Positions 35,381 through 43,723 of a stretch of 64,000 nt of DNA are shown one piece after another. The first letter of the stretch is position 1. Each line of letters opens with the position of its first letter. The stretch comes from Mycobacterium helveticum (GTDB taxonomy: Bacteria > Actinomycetota > Actinomycetes > Mycobacteriales > Mycobacteriaceae). The stretch is taken from positions 40,444 through 104,443 of the forward strand of contig NZ_VMQU01000002.1 of NCBI RefSeq assembly GCF_007714205.1, in the 5' to 3' direction. A program made the position numbers and the translations under genes. The notes under the pieces were generated by a model that saw nothing but the letters and a program-made list of their open reading frames with translations, was not told where the DNA came from and did not search any database.

Positions 35381-36229
35381 CTACTTCAGGCAGCCACCCG
35401 CATCGACGGGCAGGGTCACGCCGGTGACGTAGCGGGACTCGTCGGAGGCCAAGAACAGCACCGCATTGCTGATGTCCACCGGCTCCACCCACGGAATCGG
35501 CAGCGTGTGGAACATCTGGCAGATCGGCGCCATGTCGTCGGGACCGGGGTTCTCCAGGTCCGGGCGGAACATCTTGAAGGTCCCCTCGTTGTGCAGCATC
35601 GGAGTCTTGACGTGGGTCGGGTGCACCGAGTTCACCCGAATCATGTGCTGCCCCAACTCCACCGCGAACGCCCGCATGAGCCCGACGACACCGTGCTTGG
35701 CGGCGACGTAGTGACCGGTGTGGGGGTAGGCCTTGAGCCCGCCGACGGAGCTGGTCAGCACGATGGAGCCGCCGCGTCCGCCGGAAACCAGATGCGGCAC
35801 ACCGGCTTTCACCGTCTTCCACACCCCGGCCAGGTTGATGTCGATCATCTCCGTCCAGTCTTCCTCGCTGGTCTTGTCCAGCGTCTCACCGCCGTTACCG
35901 ATGCCGGCATTGGCAACGATGATGTCGAGCCGGCCGAGTTGTTCGACGCCGCCGTCCACCGCGGCCTTCAGCGCGTCGTAGTCGCGCACGTCGACTTCGG
36001 CCGTGACGATCCTGCGGTTGTGGCCCTTGACCAGGTCGGCGGTCTCCGCGAGGTCCTCGGGCGTGGACGCCGGGATGGCCGTGTCGGTGACACCGTCGCG
36101 GACCGGTTTGCAGATGTCGACGGCGATGATGTCGGCGCCTTCCTGCGCCAAGCGCACTGCGTGGCTGCGGCCCTGGCCGCGCGCCGCTCCGGTGACGAAA
36201 GCGACTTTGCCCTCAACACGTCCAGCCAT
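35381..36229 (-). CDS. Mycofactocin-coupled SDR family oxidoreductase
   Basis: 282 residues from ATG 36229. It has TGAARGQGRSHA at the N-terminus, the insertion AVDICKPVRDGVTDTAIPAS after strand 2, ANAGIGN, the catalytic Ser in LTSSVGG, YVAAK, and the C-terminal YVTGVTLPVDAGGCLK. The RGQGRSHAVRLA segment with the extra loop is the signature of the mycofactocin-dependent SDR group, in which bound NAD is re-oxidised by the peptide cofactor mycofactocin. It probably oxidises a terpenoid- or steroid-like alcohol. A perfect GAGAATNNNATTCTC palindrome lies 115 bp upstream of the start. Confidence 0.93.
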   Translation of the reverse strand: MAGRVEGKVAFVTGAARGQGRSHAVRLAQEGADIIAVDICKPVRDGVTDTAIPASTPEDLAETADLVKGHNRRIVTAEVDVRDYDALKAAVDGGVEQLGRLDIIVANAGIGNGGETLDKTSEEDWTEMIDINLAGVWKTVKAGVPHLVSGGRGGSIVLTSSVGGLKAYPHTGHYVAAKHGVVGLMRAFAVELGQHMIRVNSVHPTHVKTPMLHNEGTFKMFRPDLENPGPDDMAPICQMFHTLPIPWVEPVDISNAVLFLASDESRYVTGVTLPVDAGGCLK

Positions 36230-36343
36230 GTCTACCTCGATTCCTTACCCCGGGACGCGCGTCGTGCCGCACCCGAACTCGGTCATCGCCCACCAGGGGT
36301 GCAATGACGGATTCATTTCGGCTACATATGGTTCTAAACATTA

Positions 36344-36358
36344 GAGAATCATATTCTC
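36344..36358. promoter_or_regulatory. GAGAATNNNATTCTC operator (exact palindrome)
   Basis: GAGAATCATATTCTC, a perfect 6-3-6 inverted repeat, lies between the 3-prime end of the TetR gene (36416) and the start of the mycofactocin-type SDR (36229). It probably controls the SDR pair reading leftwards. Confidence 0.85.
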
Positions 36359-36415
36359 ACGACGCAAACCGGGTTCCCGTGCGCTCATATCGTCAGTGTG
36401 GCCCCGGGCCCGGCG

Positions 36416-37132
36416 TCAGCCGACGAACCCGCGCGAGCAGAAGTCCCACACCTCGTCGGCGGTGATGGGATGGGTCGTGGCGTCGTCGGAGCCGCCGCTG
36501 GATTGCGCGATGAACATGACGGTCTGCATGGTCATGGCGGCCATCCGCTTGGGATTGATGCCGCTGCGCAACTTGCCGGCGTCGCAGGCGGCTTCCATGA
36601 GCTCAGTCAGCAACGCCAGCAACGGCGCGTGGGCGACCTTGACCTCGGCGGGGTGCGTGACCAGCAGCCGCGGCGCAAAGTCGGTGAACAGCGGGCGCCT
36701 GGCCGTCGGGTCCGGCCGCGAGGCCTCGTACAGCAACTCGACCGCCACCTTGAGCCGCTCCAGCGGGTCGGTGTGGCTTTCCGTGGCGGCGCGGATCTGA
36801 TCGGCCGACCGGCTCAGCGCGTCCTCGAACAGCGCCAGCAGCAGCTCGTGCTTGCCGTCGAACTGCAGGTAGAAGCTGCGCAGCGACTGACGGGACCGGT
36901 CCACGACCTCCTGAACGGTAAAGTCGGTGCTGCCCTTCTCGATGATGATCGCCTGCGCAGCATCCAGGAAGCGCTGAACGCGCTGCGCCGCCCGCAGTTT
37001 CGCGGTTTTGATGGACCGCTCGACGGCGCGCTGCTTCCAGGCGGGCTCTTCGCTGGGGCTGGTCACGGGCGGCTCGGACGATTGCCGCGCGGGGAGAACA
37101 TGATTGGACTCTACCGGAGAACGCCGTGACAT
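36416..37132 (-). CDS. TetR family regulator, probable master of the GAGAAT regulon
   Basis: 238 residues from ATG 37132. A ~40-residue N-terminal extension precedes the helix-turn-helix region (RFLDAAQAIIIEKGSTDFTV then SRQSLRSFYLQFDGKHELLL). The C-terminal ligand domain includes LEAACDAGKLRSGINPKRMA-like helices. A perfect palindrome lies 57 bp upstream of its start, in the region divergent from an acyl-CoA dehydrogenase gene, the usual arrangement for autoregulation. Copies of that palindrome recur before at least five other transcription units in this window. Ligand identity is unknown; an acyl-CoA intermediate would be typical (inference). Confidence 0.92.
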   Translation of the reverse strand: MSRRSPVESNHVLPARQSSEPPVTSPSEEPAWKQRAVERSIKTAKLRAAQRVQRFLDAAQAIIIEKGSTDFTVQEVVDRSRQSLRSFYLQFDGKHELLLALFEDALSRSADQIRAATESHTDPLERLKVAVELLYEASRPDPTARRPLFTDFAPRLLVTHPAEVKVAHAPLLALLTELMEAACDAGKLRSGINPKRMAAMTMQTVMFIAQSSGGSDDATTHPITADEVWDFCSRGFVG

Positions 37133-37188
37133 CGCTGCGCTCGACCCCCTCGCGGAAGACGTGTCTGAGATTGTAACTTTCTGTCGAC

Positions 37189-37203
37189 GAGAATACTATT
37201 CTC
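37189..37203. promoter_or_regulatory. GAGAATNNNATTCTC operator (exact palindrome, divergent TetR/FadE)
   Basis: GAGAATACTATTCTC is a perfect 15-bp palindrome, located 57 bp upstream of the TetR start and 107 bp upstream of the acyl-CoA dehydrogenase start at 37310. Confidence 0.88.
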
Positions 37204-37309
37204 TTCGTCGTATCTTTGGAAGCGGAATCACAAAGAGGCTACCGCCGGGTAGGTGGAAACCTTGATCTACGCGTCGTTCCGCGAGCACCGAAATCTTCCG
37301 GGGAGTGTT

Positions 37310-38485
37310 GTGCAGCTGACTTTCGACGCCGACGTGGAGGCGTTCCGCGCCGAATTCGTGGCCTTTTTGGGCGCGCATCTGCCCTCGGACGCCGAGACGT
37401 CCGAGCGGCCCCGGTCCAGTTCGCACATCCCCGAGTGGGCGCGCCGCTGGCAGCGGCAGCTGTTCGACAACGGGTGGTTGCTGCCCGGCAATCCGCCGAA
37501 GTTCGGGGGGCGCAACGCCACGCTTTTGCAGCAATACGTGTACCTGGAGGAACTCGGGCGGCGACGCATCTACCAGAGCTTCAACCCGCAGGGCGTGGGG
37601 ATCATCGCGGCGTCGTTGCTGTCGTTCGGCACGCCGGAGCAGCAGCAGCGGTGGGCCGTGCCCATCCTGCGCGCCGAGATCACAGCGTCGCTGGGCATGA
37701 GCGAGCCGGGCGCGGGCTCGGACCTCGCATCGCTGAAGACGCGGGCCGTGCTTGACGGCGACCATTTCGTGGTGAACGGGCAGAAGGTGTGGACCTCGGG
37801 TGCCCACGACGCCGACGTGCTGCTGGCCTTCGTGCGGACCGACCCGAACGCGCCCAAGCACAAGGGGATCAGCGTGCTGCTGATCCCGACCGACACCCCC
37901 GGCGTCGTGCGCCGCCCGTTCGCGTCGATGTGCGACGGCGACGAGGTCGACTTCAACGAGGTGTTCTTCACCGACGCGCGCGTGCCCGCCGAGAATCTGG
38001 TGGGCGGGCTCAACGATGGCTGGCGCGTGGCAACCGGTTCCCTGGGCCACGAACGCGTCATGCTCTGGATGGGATACGTCGACCTGCTACGTGAGATGAC
38101 AATCGACTTCTCCCCCTCGGGGGCGCTGCAGCGGGATGGTTACGCCACGCTGGTCATGGATGCCTACGCGCTGCGGCTGCTGGGCTCGGCGGCCCTGGCC
38201 CGGGCCGCGCGTGGGGACGAAGACGTCCCCGCCCAGTCCGTGCTCAAGCTCCTGGGCTCGGAGGCACTGCAACGCGCCGGCGAGGACGCGCTGCACGCCG
38301 CGGGGCCCGACGGGCTGGCCGCCCGCGCGGTCACCGCCCCGTTCGCGGCGCTGAACCTCGACAGCCACTGCCGCGGCTGGTTCGACCGGTACGCGCGCTC
38401 GTTCGCCGCGACCATTGCCGGCGGCACGTCCGAGATCCAGCGCAACATCATCGCCGAACGAGTACTCGGGCTGCCGCGCAACTAA
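37310..38485 (+). CDS. Acyl-CoA dehydrogenase
   Basis: 391 residues from GTG 37310, with GGGAG about 7 nt upstream; GTG 37253 is a longer alternative with an atypical N-terminus. It has MSEPGAGSDLASLKTRAV (FAD/substrate loop), GQKVWTSGAHDADVLL, and the C-terminal AGGTSEIQRNIIAERVLGLP. It is a full-length FadE-type enzyme, expected to be FAD-bound and to introduce an alpha-beta double bond in an acyl-CoA. It is divergent from the TetR gene across a perfect operator, making it a likely primary target. Two further FadE-like genes follow on the opposite strand. Confidence 0.94.
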   Translation: MQLTFDADVEAFRAEFVAFLGAHLPSDAETSERPRSSSHIPEWARRWQRQLFDNGWLLPGNPPKFGGRNATLLQQYVYLEELGRRRIYQSFNPQGVGIIAASLLSFGTPEQQQRWAVPILRAEITASLGMSEPGAGSDLASLKTRAVLDGDHFVVNGQKVWTSGAHDADVLLAFVRTDPNAPKHKGISVLLIPTDTPGVVRRPFASMCDGDEVDFNEVFFTDARVPAENLVGGLNDGWRVATGSLGHERVMLWMGYVDLLREMTIDFSPSGALQRDGYATLVMDAYALRLLGSAALARAARGDEDVPAQSVLKLLGSEALQRAGEDALHAAGPDGLAARAVTAPFAALNLDSHCRGWFDRYARSFAATIAGGTSEIQRNIIAERVLGLPRN

Positions 38486-38548
38486 TGGTCCGTCGGATCA
38501 TCCGGTTGCCGCGAAGCGGGCGAACCTGCTCCCGTAGGAGTCCGGTGA

Positions 38549-39370
38549 TTACAGCTGTGCCAGCCGCGGTGCGAACCCGTTGGCCCGCAGGGCCGCTCCC
38601 GCCTCCCGGGTCAACTCTCGGGTGCTGCCGAGCAGGCCGTCCAGGATCAACGACCGCTTGACGTGACGATGCAGCTGGTGCTCGGCGGTGAAGCCGATGC
38701 CGCCCAGCACCTGCTGGCAGTGCCGCGCGGCGGTCAACGCCGCGCGGCCGGCCGCGGCCTTGGCGAGCAGGCAGGCCAACCCCCCGGGGTCGTCCGGGGC
38801 GGCCGGGGCCGCGTGCAGGGTCGCCTCCGCGCCCTCGAGCGCGACCAGCGTCTCGGCCAGCCGATGCCGGACCGCCTGGAACGAGCCGATGCGGCGGCCG
38901 AACTGGACGCGGTCCAGGGCGTGCCGGCGCGCCAACGCGAGCATGGCCCGGCCCGAGCCGACCAGCCACCAGCCCACCGCCAGCCGTCCCGCGCCCAGGG
39001 CGGCCGCGGGCAGCGGATTGGCCTGGGGCACGCGGCGTATCGGCAGTTCTGGGTCGAGGGCCGAGCTCGGGTCGTCGTCACGCTCCCAGGCCACCCAGGA
39101 GCCGCCCGCGAATGGCAGCGGCAGCATGCCCCCGGGCGCGGCCCCGGACGCCCGCAGCAGCACGTCGTTGAGTACGGGAGCGTGCGCGCCCGTCTCACCG
39201 AGCAGCCGGAAGACCAATGGGACCGCCAGATCGGGGATTTCGTCGAGCATGTCGAGCCAGCCGAGGTCGGCCAGGGCCGCATCGAGCGCGGCGCCCGAGG
39301 CCGCGGCCATCGTGGTGCGCAGCGAGTCGGCCAGGAGCTCGAGTGACTCGGGATCGGTGGCGTCGCCCAC
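38549..39370 (-). CDS. Acyl-CoA dehydrogenase-like subunit (short form)
   Basis: 273 residues, clearly shorter than a complete FadE (~380). The C-terminal helical domain is recognisable (RRHALDRVQFGRRIGSFQAV, CQQVLGGIGFTAEHQLHRHV), but the N-terminal and beta domains are reduced and no EPGxGSD loop is present. This resembles the partner subunits of the alpha2-beta2 acyl-CoA dehydrogenases used in mycobacterial steroid side-chain degradation, in which one subunit lacks part of the FAD or catalytic site. The full-length FadE gene lies 3 bp upstream in the same operon, supporting a heteromeric pair. Confidence 0.9.
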   Translation of the reverse strand: MGDATDPESLELLADSLRTTMAAASGAALDAALADLGWLDMLDEIPDLAVPLVFRLLGETGAHAPVLNDVLLRASGAAPGGMLPLPFAGGSWVAWERDDDPSSALDPELPIRRVPQANPLPAAALGAGRLAVGWWLVGSGRAMLALARRHALDRVQFGRRIGSFQAVRHRLAETLVALEGAEATLHAAPAAPDDPGGLACLLAKAAAGRAALTAARHCQQVLGGIGFTAEHQLHRHVKRSLILDGLLGSTRELTREAGAALRANGFAPRLAQL

Positions 39371-39373
39371 GGC

Positions 39374-40462
39374 TCACTCCTTCCCGAGGTCGAGCAGCCG
39401 GCGGGCGATGATGTTGCGCTGGATCTCGGCCGTGCCGCCGTAGATGGTCGCCGCGCGCGAGTACAGGTATTCGGGACGCCAGGGCGTGTCGTCGAGCTCG
39501 AGCGTCCCGGGCAGCAGGTCGCGCACGGTGTCGTAGAGCTGCTGTTCGGCGGTGGCCAGCAGTACCTTGTCGATCGAGGTGTCCGGTCCCAGCCGCTCCC
39601 CGTCGCGCAGCCGGTGCTGGGTGTCGCGGGACCGGCAGCGCAGCATGTGCAGCGCCAGATAGGCTGCGCCGAGGGCAGATTCGTCGGGTTCGCGTGCTTG
39701 CGCGATGAGTTCGTCGAACCGTGCGTAGAGGTAGGCGATGCGCTGCCAGAAGCAGGTGGAACGTTCATAGGGCAGCAGGTCCATCGCCAGCCGCCAGCCG
39801 TCGCCGGGGCGGCCGAGCATGCGGGTGGCCGGGACGACCACGTCGTCGTAGTACACCTCGCAGAACTCGTCGACCCCGTGCATCGTGCGGAGCGGACGGA
39901 TGGTGATGCCGGGGGTGTCCAGGTCGACGAAGAACGCGGTGATCCCGTCGTGGCCCGGCGCGGTCCGGGTCAGCAGCACGCAGCGGGTGGAGAACTGGGC
40001 GAAGCTGGTCCACACCTTCTGCCCGTTGACGATCCAGTTGTCCCCGTCGGCCACGGCGCGGGTGGTCAGCGAGGCCAGGTCGCTGCCGGAGCCGGGTTCG
40101 GAAAAGCCCTGGCACCAGTGCTCGGCGCCGCTGAGCAGCCGCGGCACCATCCGGGCGGCAAGTTCGGCGGGGGCGTAGTCGATCATGGTGGGTGCGAGCA
40201 CCTCGAGCATCGAGTAGGGGCCGGGTTCGGCCAGCCGCCGGCCGACGACCTCCTCGCCGACGATCGCGCGCAGCACCGCGGGGCCACCCAGGCCGCCGAC
40301 TGCTTCCGCCCAGCCGTACCGCATCCAGCCGGCGGCGTAGAGCGCCCGGCTGACCCGGGCGAATTGCCGCATGTGGCCCCCCAGCGTGTGGTCGGGCCCC
40401 GGGGTCAGGTCGTTGTCGTCGAGCCACGCGCGCAGGCCCGCACGGAACTCCTCGACATTCAC
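39374..40462 (-). CDS. Acyl-CoA dehydrogenase (full-length partner)
   Basis: 362 residues from GTG 40462, whose codon overlaps the upstream stop (GTGA); the open frame further upstream is not protein-like. It shows GFSEPGSGSDLASLTTRAV, NGQKVWTSFAQFSTRCVLL and TIYGGTAEIQRNIIARRLLDL. It is a complete acyl-CoA dehydrogenase with the FAD and substrate loops. Together with the short FadE at 38549 it probably forms one heteromeric enzyme. It belongs to the seven-gene minus-strand operon beginning at the decarboxylase-like gene at 44245, under a perfect GAGAAT operator. Confidence 0.93.
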   Translation of the reverse strand: MNVEEFRAGLRAWLDDNDLTPGPDHTLGGHMRQFARVSRALYAAGWMRYGWAEAVGGLGGPAVLRAIVGEEVVGRRLAEPGPYSMLEVLAPTMIDYAPAELAARMVPRLLSGAEHWCQGFSEPGSGSDLASLTTRAVADGDNWIVNGQKVWTSFAQFSTRCVLLTRTAPGHDGITAFFVDLDTPGITIRPLRTMHGVDEFCEVYYDDVVVPATRMLGRPGDGWRLAMDLLPYERSTCFWQRIAYLYARFDELIAQAREPDESALGAAYLALHMLRCRSRDTQHRLRDGERLGPDTSIDKVLLATAEQQLYDTVRDLLPGTLELDDTPWRPEYLYSRAATIYGGTAEIQRNIIARRLLDLGKE

Positions 40463-40908
40463 CGCGCTGTCGATGCGCCGTCGCCGGCGGGACGCCCGAT
40501 GGCGTGCGGGCGTCCGGAGTCGTGCACACCGCTGCGGCGGATGAACGTCATGGCGCGGGTTTTCAGCCGCCATCCGTCGGGGGTTCGGCTGTAGGTGTCG
40601 CGGTAGTAGCCGATGCGCATGTCATGAGTGGCGTGGTCGATGAAGCACAATGGCTGGGTCCCGCCGGCCGAATCGCCGTCGAGCTCGACCGCCGCGGTCC
40701 CGGTCAGGAACAGGCCTTTCGGCGCGGCGGCCACCAATTCGGGAAACCTGCCCAGGCTGTAGGTCTCGCCGAAGGCGCTGTAGGTGCCGTCGGGTGTGAA
40801 GACGCCGACGAGGCCGTCGATGTCCTCCTGGGTGATCGTGACGGCGTAGCGGGCCAGCAGCTGCTGGATCTCGACGAGATCGTCAGTCCTGGTTGGCTGT
40901 GTCGACAT
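40459..40908 (-). CDS. SnoaL/NTF2-like protein
   Basis: 149 residues. The N-terminal helix LVEIQQLLARYAVTITQEDI, the strand segment FTPDGTYSAFG, and the closing YRDTYSRTPDGWRLKTRAMTF are typical of the NTF2-like cone fold (SnoaL_4). Such proteins include isomerases, cyclases, lyases and the small subunits of Rieske dioxygenases. In this operon a Rieske alpha subunit is encoded upstream, so it might act as its accessory or beta-like subunit, or as an isomerase. It overlaps the amidohydrolase gene by 26 bp and the FadE gene by 4 bp. Confidence 0.88.
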   Translation of the reverse strand: MSTQPTRTDDLVEIQQLLARYAVTITQEDIDGLVGVFTPDGTYSAFGETYSLGRFPELVAAAPKGLFLTGTAAVELDGDSAGGTQPLCFIDHATHDMRIGYYRDTYSRTPDGWRLKTRAMTFIRRSGVHDSGRPHAIGRPAGDGASTAR

Positions 40909-42112
40909 AGACCTTGCCGCCTTTCATGACGAAGCTGACGTGCTGCGTGACGGTGATGTCGTCCAACGGGTTTCCCGGAACCGCGATGATGTCGGCGAGC
41001 CGGCCCTCGGCCAGCCGCCCCCGGTCGTCGGCGTCGATCAGCTCGGCCGCGGTCACCGTCGCCGCCCGCAACACCGCCAGCGGCGGCAGGCCCCAGTTGA
41101 CCAGGGTGACGAGTTCGTCGGCGTTGCGGCCGTGCGGGATCGCGGGTGCGTCCGTGCCGACGGCGATCTTCACGCCCGCTTCGTAGGCGGCCAGTATCGA
41201 GGTGCGCGCCTTCGGGAACATCTCGGCGGCCTTGGCCTGCAGCTCCGGTGGCGCGTGCGAGACGTCCATGGCGTCGCCGTCGGCCAGGCGCCGGGTGCTG
41301 ACCAGGAACGTGCCGTGCTCGACCAGCACCGCGATGGCCTCGTCGTCGATCAGGAAGCCGTGCTCGATGCAGTCGATGCCGGCCGCGACGGCGTGCCGCA
41401 CGGCGTCGGCGCCGTGCGTGTGCGCGGCGACGCGAAGGCCGCGGCGGTGCGCCTCGTCGACGATCGCGCACAGCTCCTCGTCCGAATAGTGCTGTGCACC
41501 GGGCGGTCCCGTCAGTGACATGACCCCGCCCGAGCAGCAGACCTTGATCAGCTCGGCGCCGTGCTTGATCTGGTAGCGCACCGCCTTGCGGATCTCGTCG
41601 ATCCCGTTGGCGATGCCCTCCTCGACGGTCAGGTCCAGCACGTGCGGTGCGAACGCCGCGAACATCGTGGGGTCCAGGTGCCCGCCGGTGGGCGTGATGG
41701 CGTGCCCGGCCGGCACGATTCGCGGCCCGTCGATCCAGCCCGCGTCGATGGCCCTGCCCAGCGCGACGTCGAGCAGATACCCGCCGGTCTTGACGAACAG
41801 GCCGAGGTTGCGCACCGTGGTGAACCCGGCGCGCAGGGTGCGCCGTGCGTTGCCGACGGCGCGCAGCATCCGGGTCGGCGGGTCGTCCTGGACCAGGGAC
41901 AGGCCGGGCTTCTCCCCGCGCCCGCCCATCAGCAGGTTGACCTCCATGTCCATCAACCCGGGCAGCAGGATCCGATCACCCAGATCGAGCAGATCACCTT
42001 CGACATCCCCGCCGACGCCGGCGATCCGGTCACCCTCGATCCGCAGGATCCCGGGTCGCACGATCTCCCCGGCGTCGACGTCGAGCAGCCCGGCCGCCTT
42101 GAGCGTCAACAC
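40883..42112 (-). CDS. Amidohydrolase (PF01979 type) with altered HxH metal motif
   Basis: 409 residues. It has an N-terminal beta-sandwich, LPGLMDMEVNLLMGG where active relatives have PGxxDxHxH, then VAAHTHGADAVRHAVAAGID and CIEHGFLID with the usual His residues, and GTDAPAIPHG with the Asp. Thus the first metal pair HxH is replaced by ExN, while later ligands are kept. The overall similarity is to imidazolonepropionase or Xaa-Pro dipeptidase-like amidohydrolases. It may use a single metal or have a changed reaction. It lies 3 bp from the small hypothetical gene upstream, in the Rieske operon. Confidence 0.9.
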   Translation of the reverse strand: MLTLKAAGLLDVDAGEIVRPGILRIEGDRIAGVGGDVEGDLLDLGDRILLPGLMDMEVNLLMGGRGEKPGLSLVQDDPPTRMLRAVGNARRTLRAGFTTVRNLGLFVKTGGYLLDVALGRAIDAGWIDGPRIVPAGHAITPTGGHLDPTMFAAFAPHVLDLTVEEGIANGIDEIRKAVRYQIKHGAELIKVCCSGGVMSLTGPPGAQHYSDEELCAIVDEAHRRGLRVAAHTHGADAVRHAVAAGIDCIEHGFLIDDEAIAVLVEHGTFLVSTRRLADGDAMDVSHAPPELQAKAAEMFPKARTSILAAYEAGVKIAVGTDAPAIPHGRNADELVTLVNWGLPPLAVLRAATVTAAELIDADDRGRLAEGRLADIIAVPGNPLDDITVTQHVSFVMKGGKVYVDTANQD

Positions 42113-42115
42113 GTC

Positions 42116-42439
42116 TCAGATCACCGGCTCCCGGATGCACTCCACCCACGCGGCCCCGCTGTCGGGTACGCGGGGCTGCTTCCAGGCCTCGATCGGAAAC
42201 GACACCATCACCAACGACTGCATCATGTGCATGAGGGTCTTCGCGTCCTCCGGCAGGTCGTCCAGCGGATACTTGTCACAGTAGGCGATCACGCCGTTCA
42301 GGCGAGGGAACGCCGCGTCGTAGAAGCCCTGCATCTCGGCCATCGTCGAGGCCAGCCGCTTGGCGTAGCGCTCGGGTTCGGTGGCCAGGTCCCAGTCCAG
42401 ATACGGCTCCAGCTCGGCGAATTCAGACGGTAACGCCAT
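42116..42439 (-). CDS. Small conserved-looking hypothetical protein
   Basis: 107 residues, acidic and largely helical by composition (LDWDLATEPERYAKRLAS, LPEDAKTLMHMMQSLVMV), with no recognised motif, signal peptide or membrane segment. It overlaps the Rieske oxygenase gene by 17 bp and ends 3 bp before the amidohydrolase, so it is translated as part of the operon. An accessory role for the oxygenase is a guess from position. Confidence 0.75.
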   Translation of the reverse strand: MALPSEFAELEPYLDWDLATEPERYAKRLASTMAEMQGFYDAAFPRLNGVIAYCDKYPLDDLPEDAKTLMHMMQSLVMVSFPIEAWKQPRVPDSGAAWVECIREPVI

Positions 42440-43700
42440 TGTTCTGGTACTCCTTCACGTAATCGCCGGTCACCTTGTGCAAATGGCGGATCAGGACCTC
42501 TTGGTCGCACAGCAGGAAGTCCTTGACGACCCTGGTGCCGATCATCGTCTGGGTGGCCTCCAGCGTGTTGGCGTCCTGCAGCGCGTACTCCTTGAACGTC
42601 ACCGCCGCCAGCTCCTGGGCGAGGCGTTCCCGCGCGTTGCGGGGCGGAACGAAGTACAGCGAGCATTCGAAGATGTGCTTGTCGACGGCCGTCGGCCAGT
42701 AGTGGTAGGTGAGATACCAGCCGGGCTCCCAGATCAGCAGCATGAAGTTCGGGAAGAAGTGCCACGAGTCGATGCCCCACTGCGGCACCCGCTTCACGTT
42801 GACACCCGTTGGCAGCTCGAGCTTCTCGATGATCTCCGGTTTGTCCCACGGCCCGAAAAGTCCGCTGCGCAGCACGCGATCCAGGGGCTTCACCATGGAC
42901 AGGTCCGCGGGCGGCGCCTGACCGCCCCAGGTCGACTGCAGGCTGTGCGGGCTGGCCACCTCGTAGTGCAGCGCCTCATAACCGTACTTCGCGATCTTGG
43001 CGGCTTCTTCCTTGGTGTACTGCCCCTGGTGCAGGATCGGCGCGTGGTAGAACTCGACGAACGCGTCGATGAACAGCTTCCAGTTGCTGCCGACTTCGGC
43101 CCGGTAGGAGTAGGTTTCGGTCATCTCGCCGAAGGGGTAGCCCTCGATGCCCTTGGCCAGCGGCCCGAGGTAGTCGGTGAGCGGCGCCGCATTGTTGTCG
43201 AGGTTGACGAAGATGAAGCCTTCCCACACCTCGCAGCGGACGGGCACCAGGCCGTACCGGCCCTTGTCGACGTCGAAGAACTCGCCCTCTTGTTGGACGA
43301 AGGTCAGATCGCCGTCGAGGCTGTAGCGCCAGGCGTGGTACTTGCAGGTGAACTGCCGGCAGGTGCCGGAAGTCTCCTCATGCGGAAAGTCGTTCCACAC
43401 CAGCTTGTTTCCGCGATGGCGGCAGACGTTGTGAAACGCCTTGACGGATCCGTTCCTGGTCTTGACGACGATCACCGACATTCCCGGGCCGGCCGAGGGC
43501 AGTTCCTTGGTGAAGTAGCTGCCGATGCGAGGCAGGCGCTCGACCCGTCCGACGTTGAGCCACGTGCGCTTGAAGATCGCCTCGCGCTCGGCTTCGAAGA
43601 ACGCCGGGTCGATCGAGTCGCTGTAATCGACCGGCGCGGTACCCAGTTCGGGATAGTTCTCCGTCCAGCTCCCCGCTGCCGGTTTGGGGAAGTGTGCCAC
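42423..43700 (-). CDS. Rieske-type aromatic-ring-hydroxylating oxygenase, alpha subunit
   Basis: 425 residues from GTG 43700; the frame is open much further upstream, but that part is not protein-like. The Rieske [2Fe-2S] motif is CRH (in NVCRHRGNK) plus CKYH (in FTCKYHAWRY). The mononuclear iron site is DAFVEFYHAPILH (D-x3-E-x2-H-x4-H pattern). These features define the alpha subunit of ring-hydroxylating oxygenases and KshA-like monooxygenases. No beta subunit is evident apart from the NTF2-like gene downstream. The reductase or ferredoxin partner must be encoded elsewhere, and the Rieske ferredoxin at 60874 is a candidate. Confidence 0.93.
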   Translation of the reverse strand: MAHFPKPAAGSWTENYPELGTAPVDYSDSIDPAFFEAEREAIFKRTWLNVGRVERLPRIGSYFTKELPSAGPGMSVIVVKTRNGSVKAFHNVCRHRGNKLVWNDFPHEETSGTCRQFTCKYHAWRYSLDGDLTFVQQEGEFFDVDKGRYGLVPVRCEVWEGFIFVNLDNNAAPLTDYLGPLAKGIEGYPFGEMTETYSYRAEVGSNWKLFIDAFVEFYHAPILHQGQYTKEEAAKIAKYGYEALHYEVASPHSLQSTWGGQAPPADLSMVKPLDRVLRSGLFGPWDKPEIIEKLELPTGVNVKRVPQWGIDSWHFFPNFMLLIWEPGWYLTYHYWPTAVDKHIFECSLYFVPPRNARERLAQELAAVTFKEYALQDANTLEATQTMIGTRVVKDFLLCDQEVLIRHLHKVTGDYVKEYQNNGVTV

Positions 43701-43723
43701 CTTCGTTGCCCTTCTTTCTGCTC

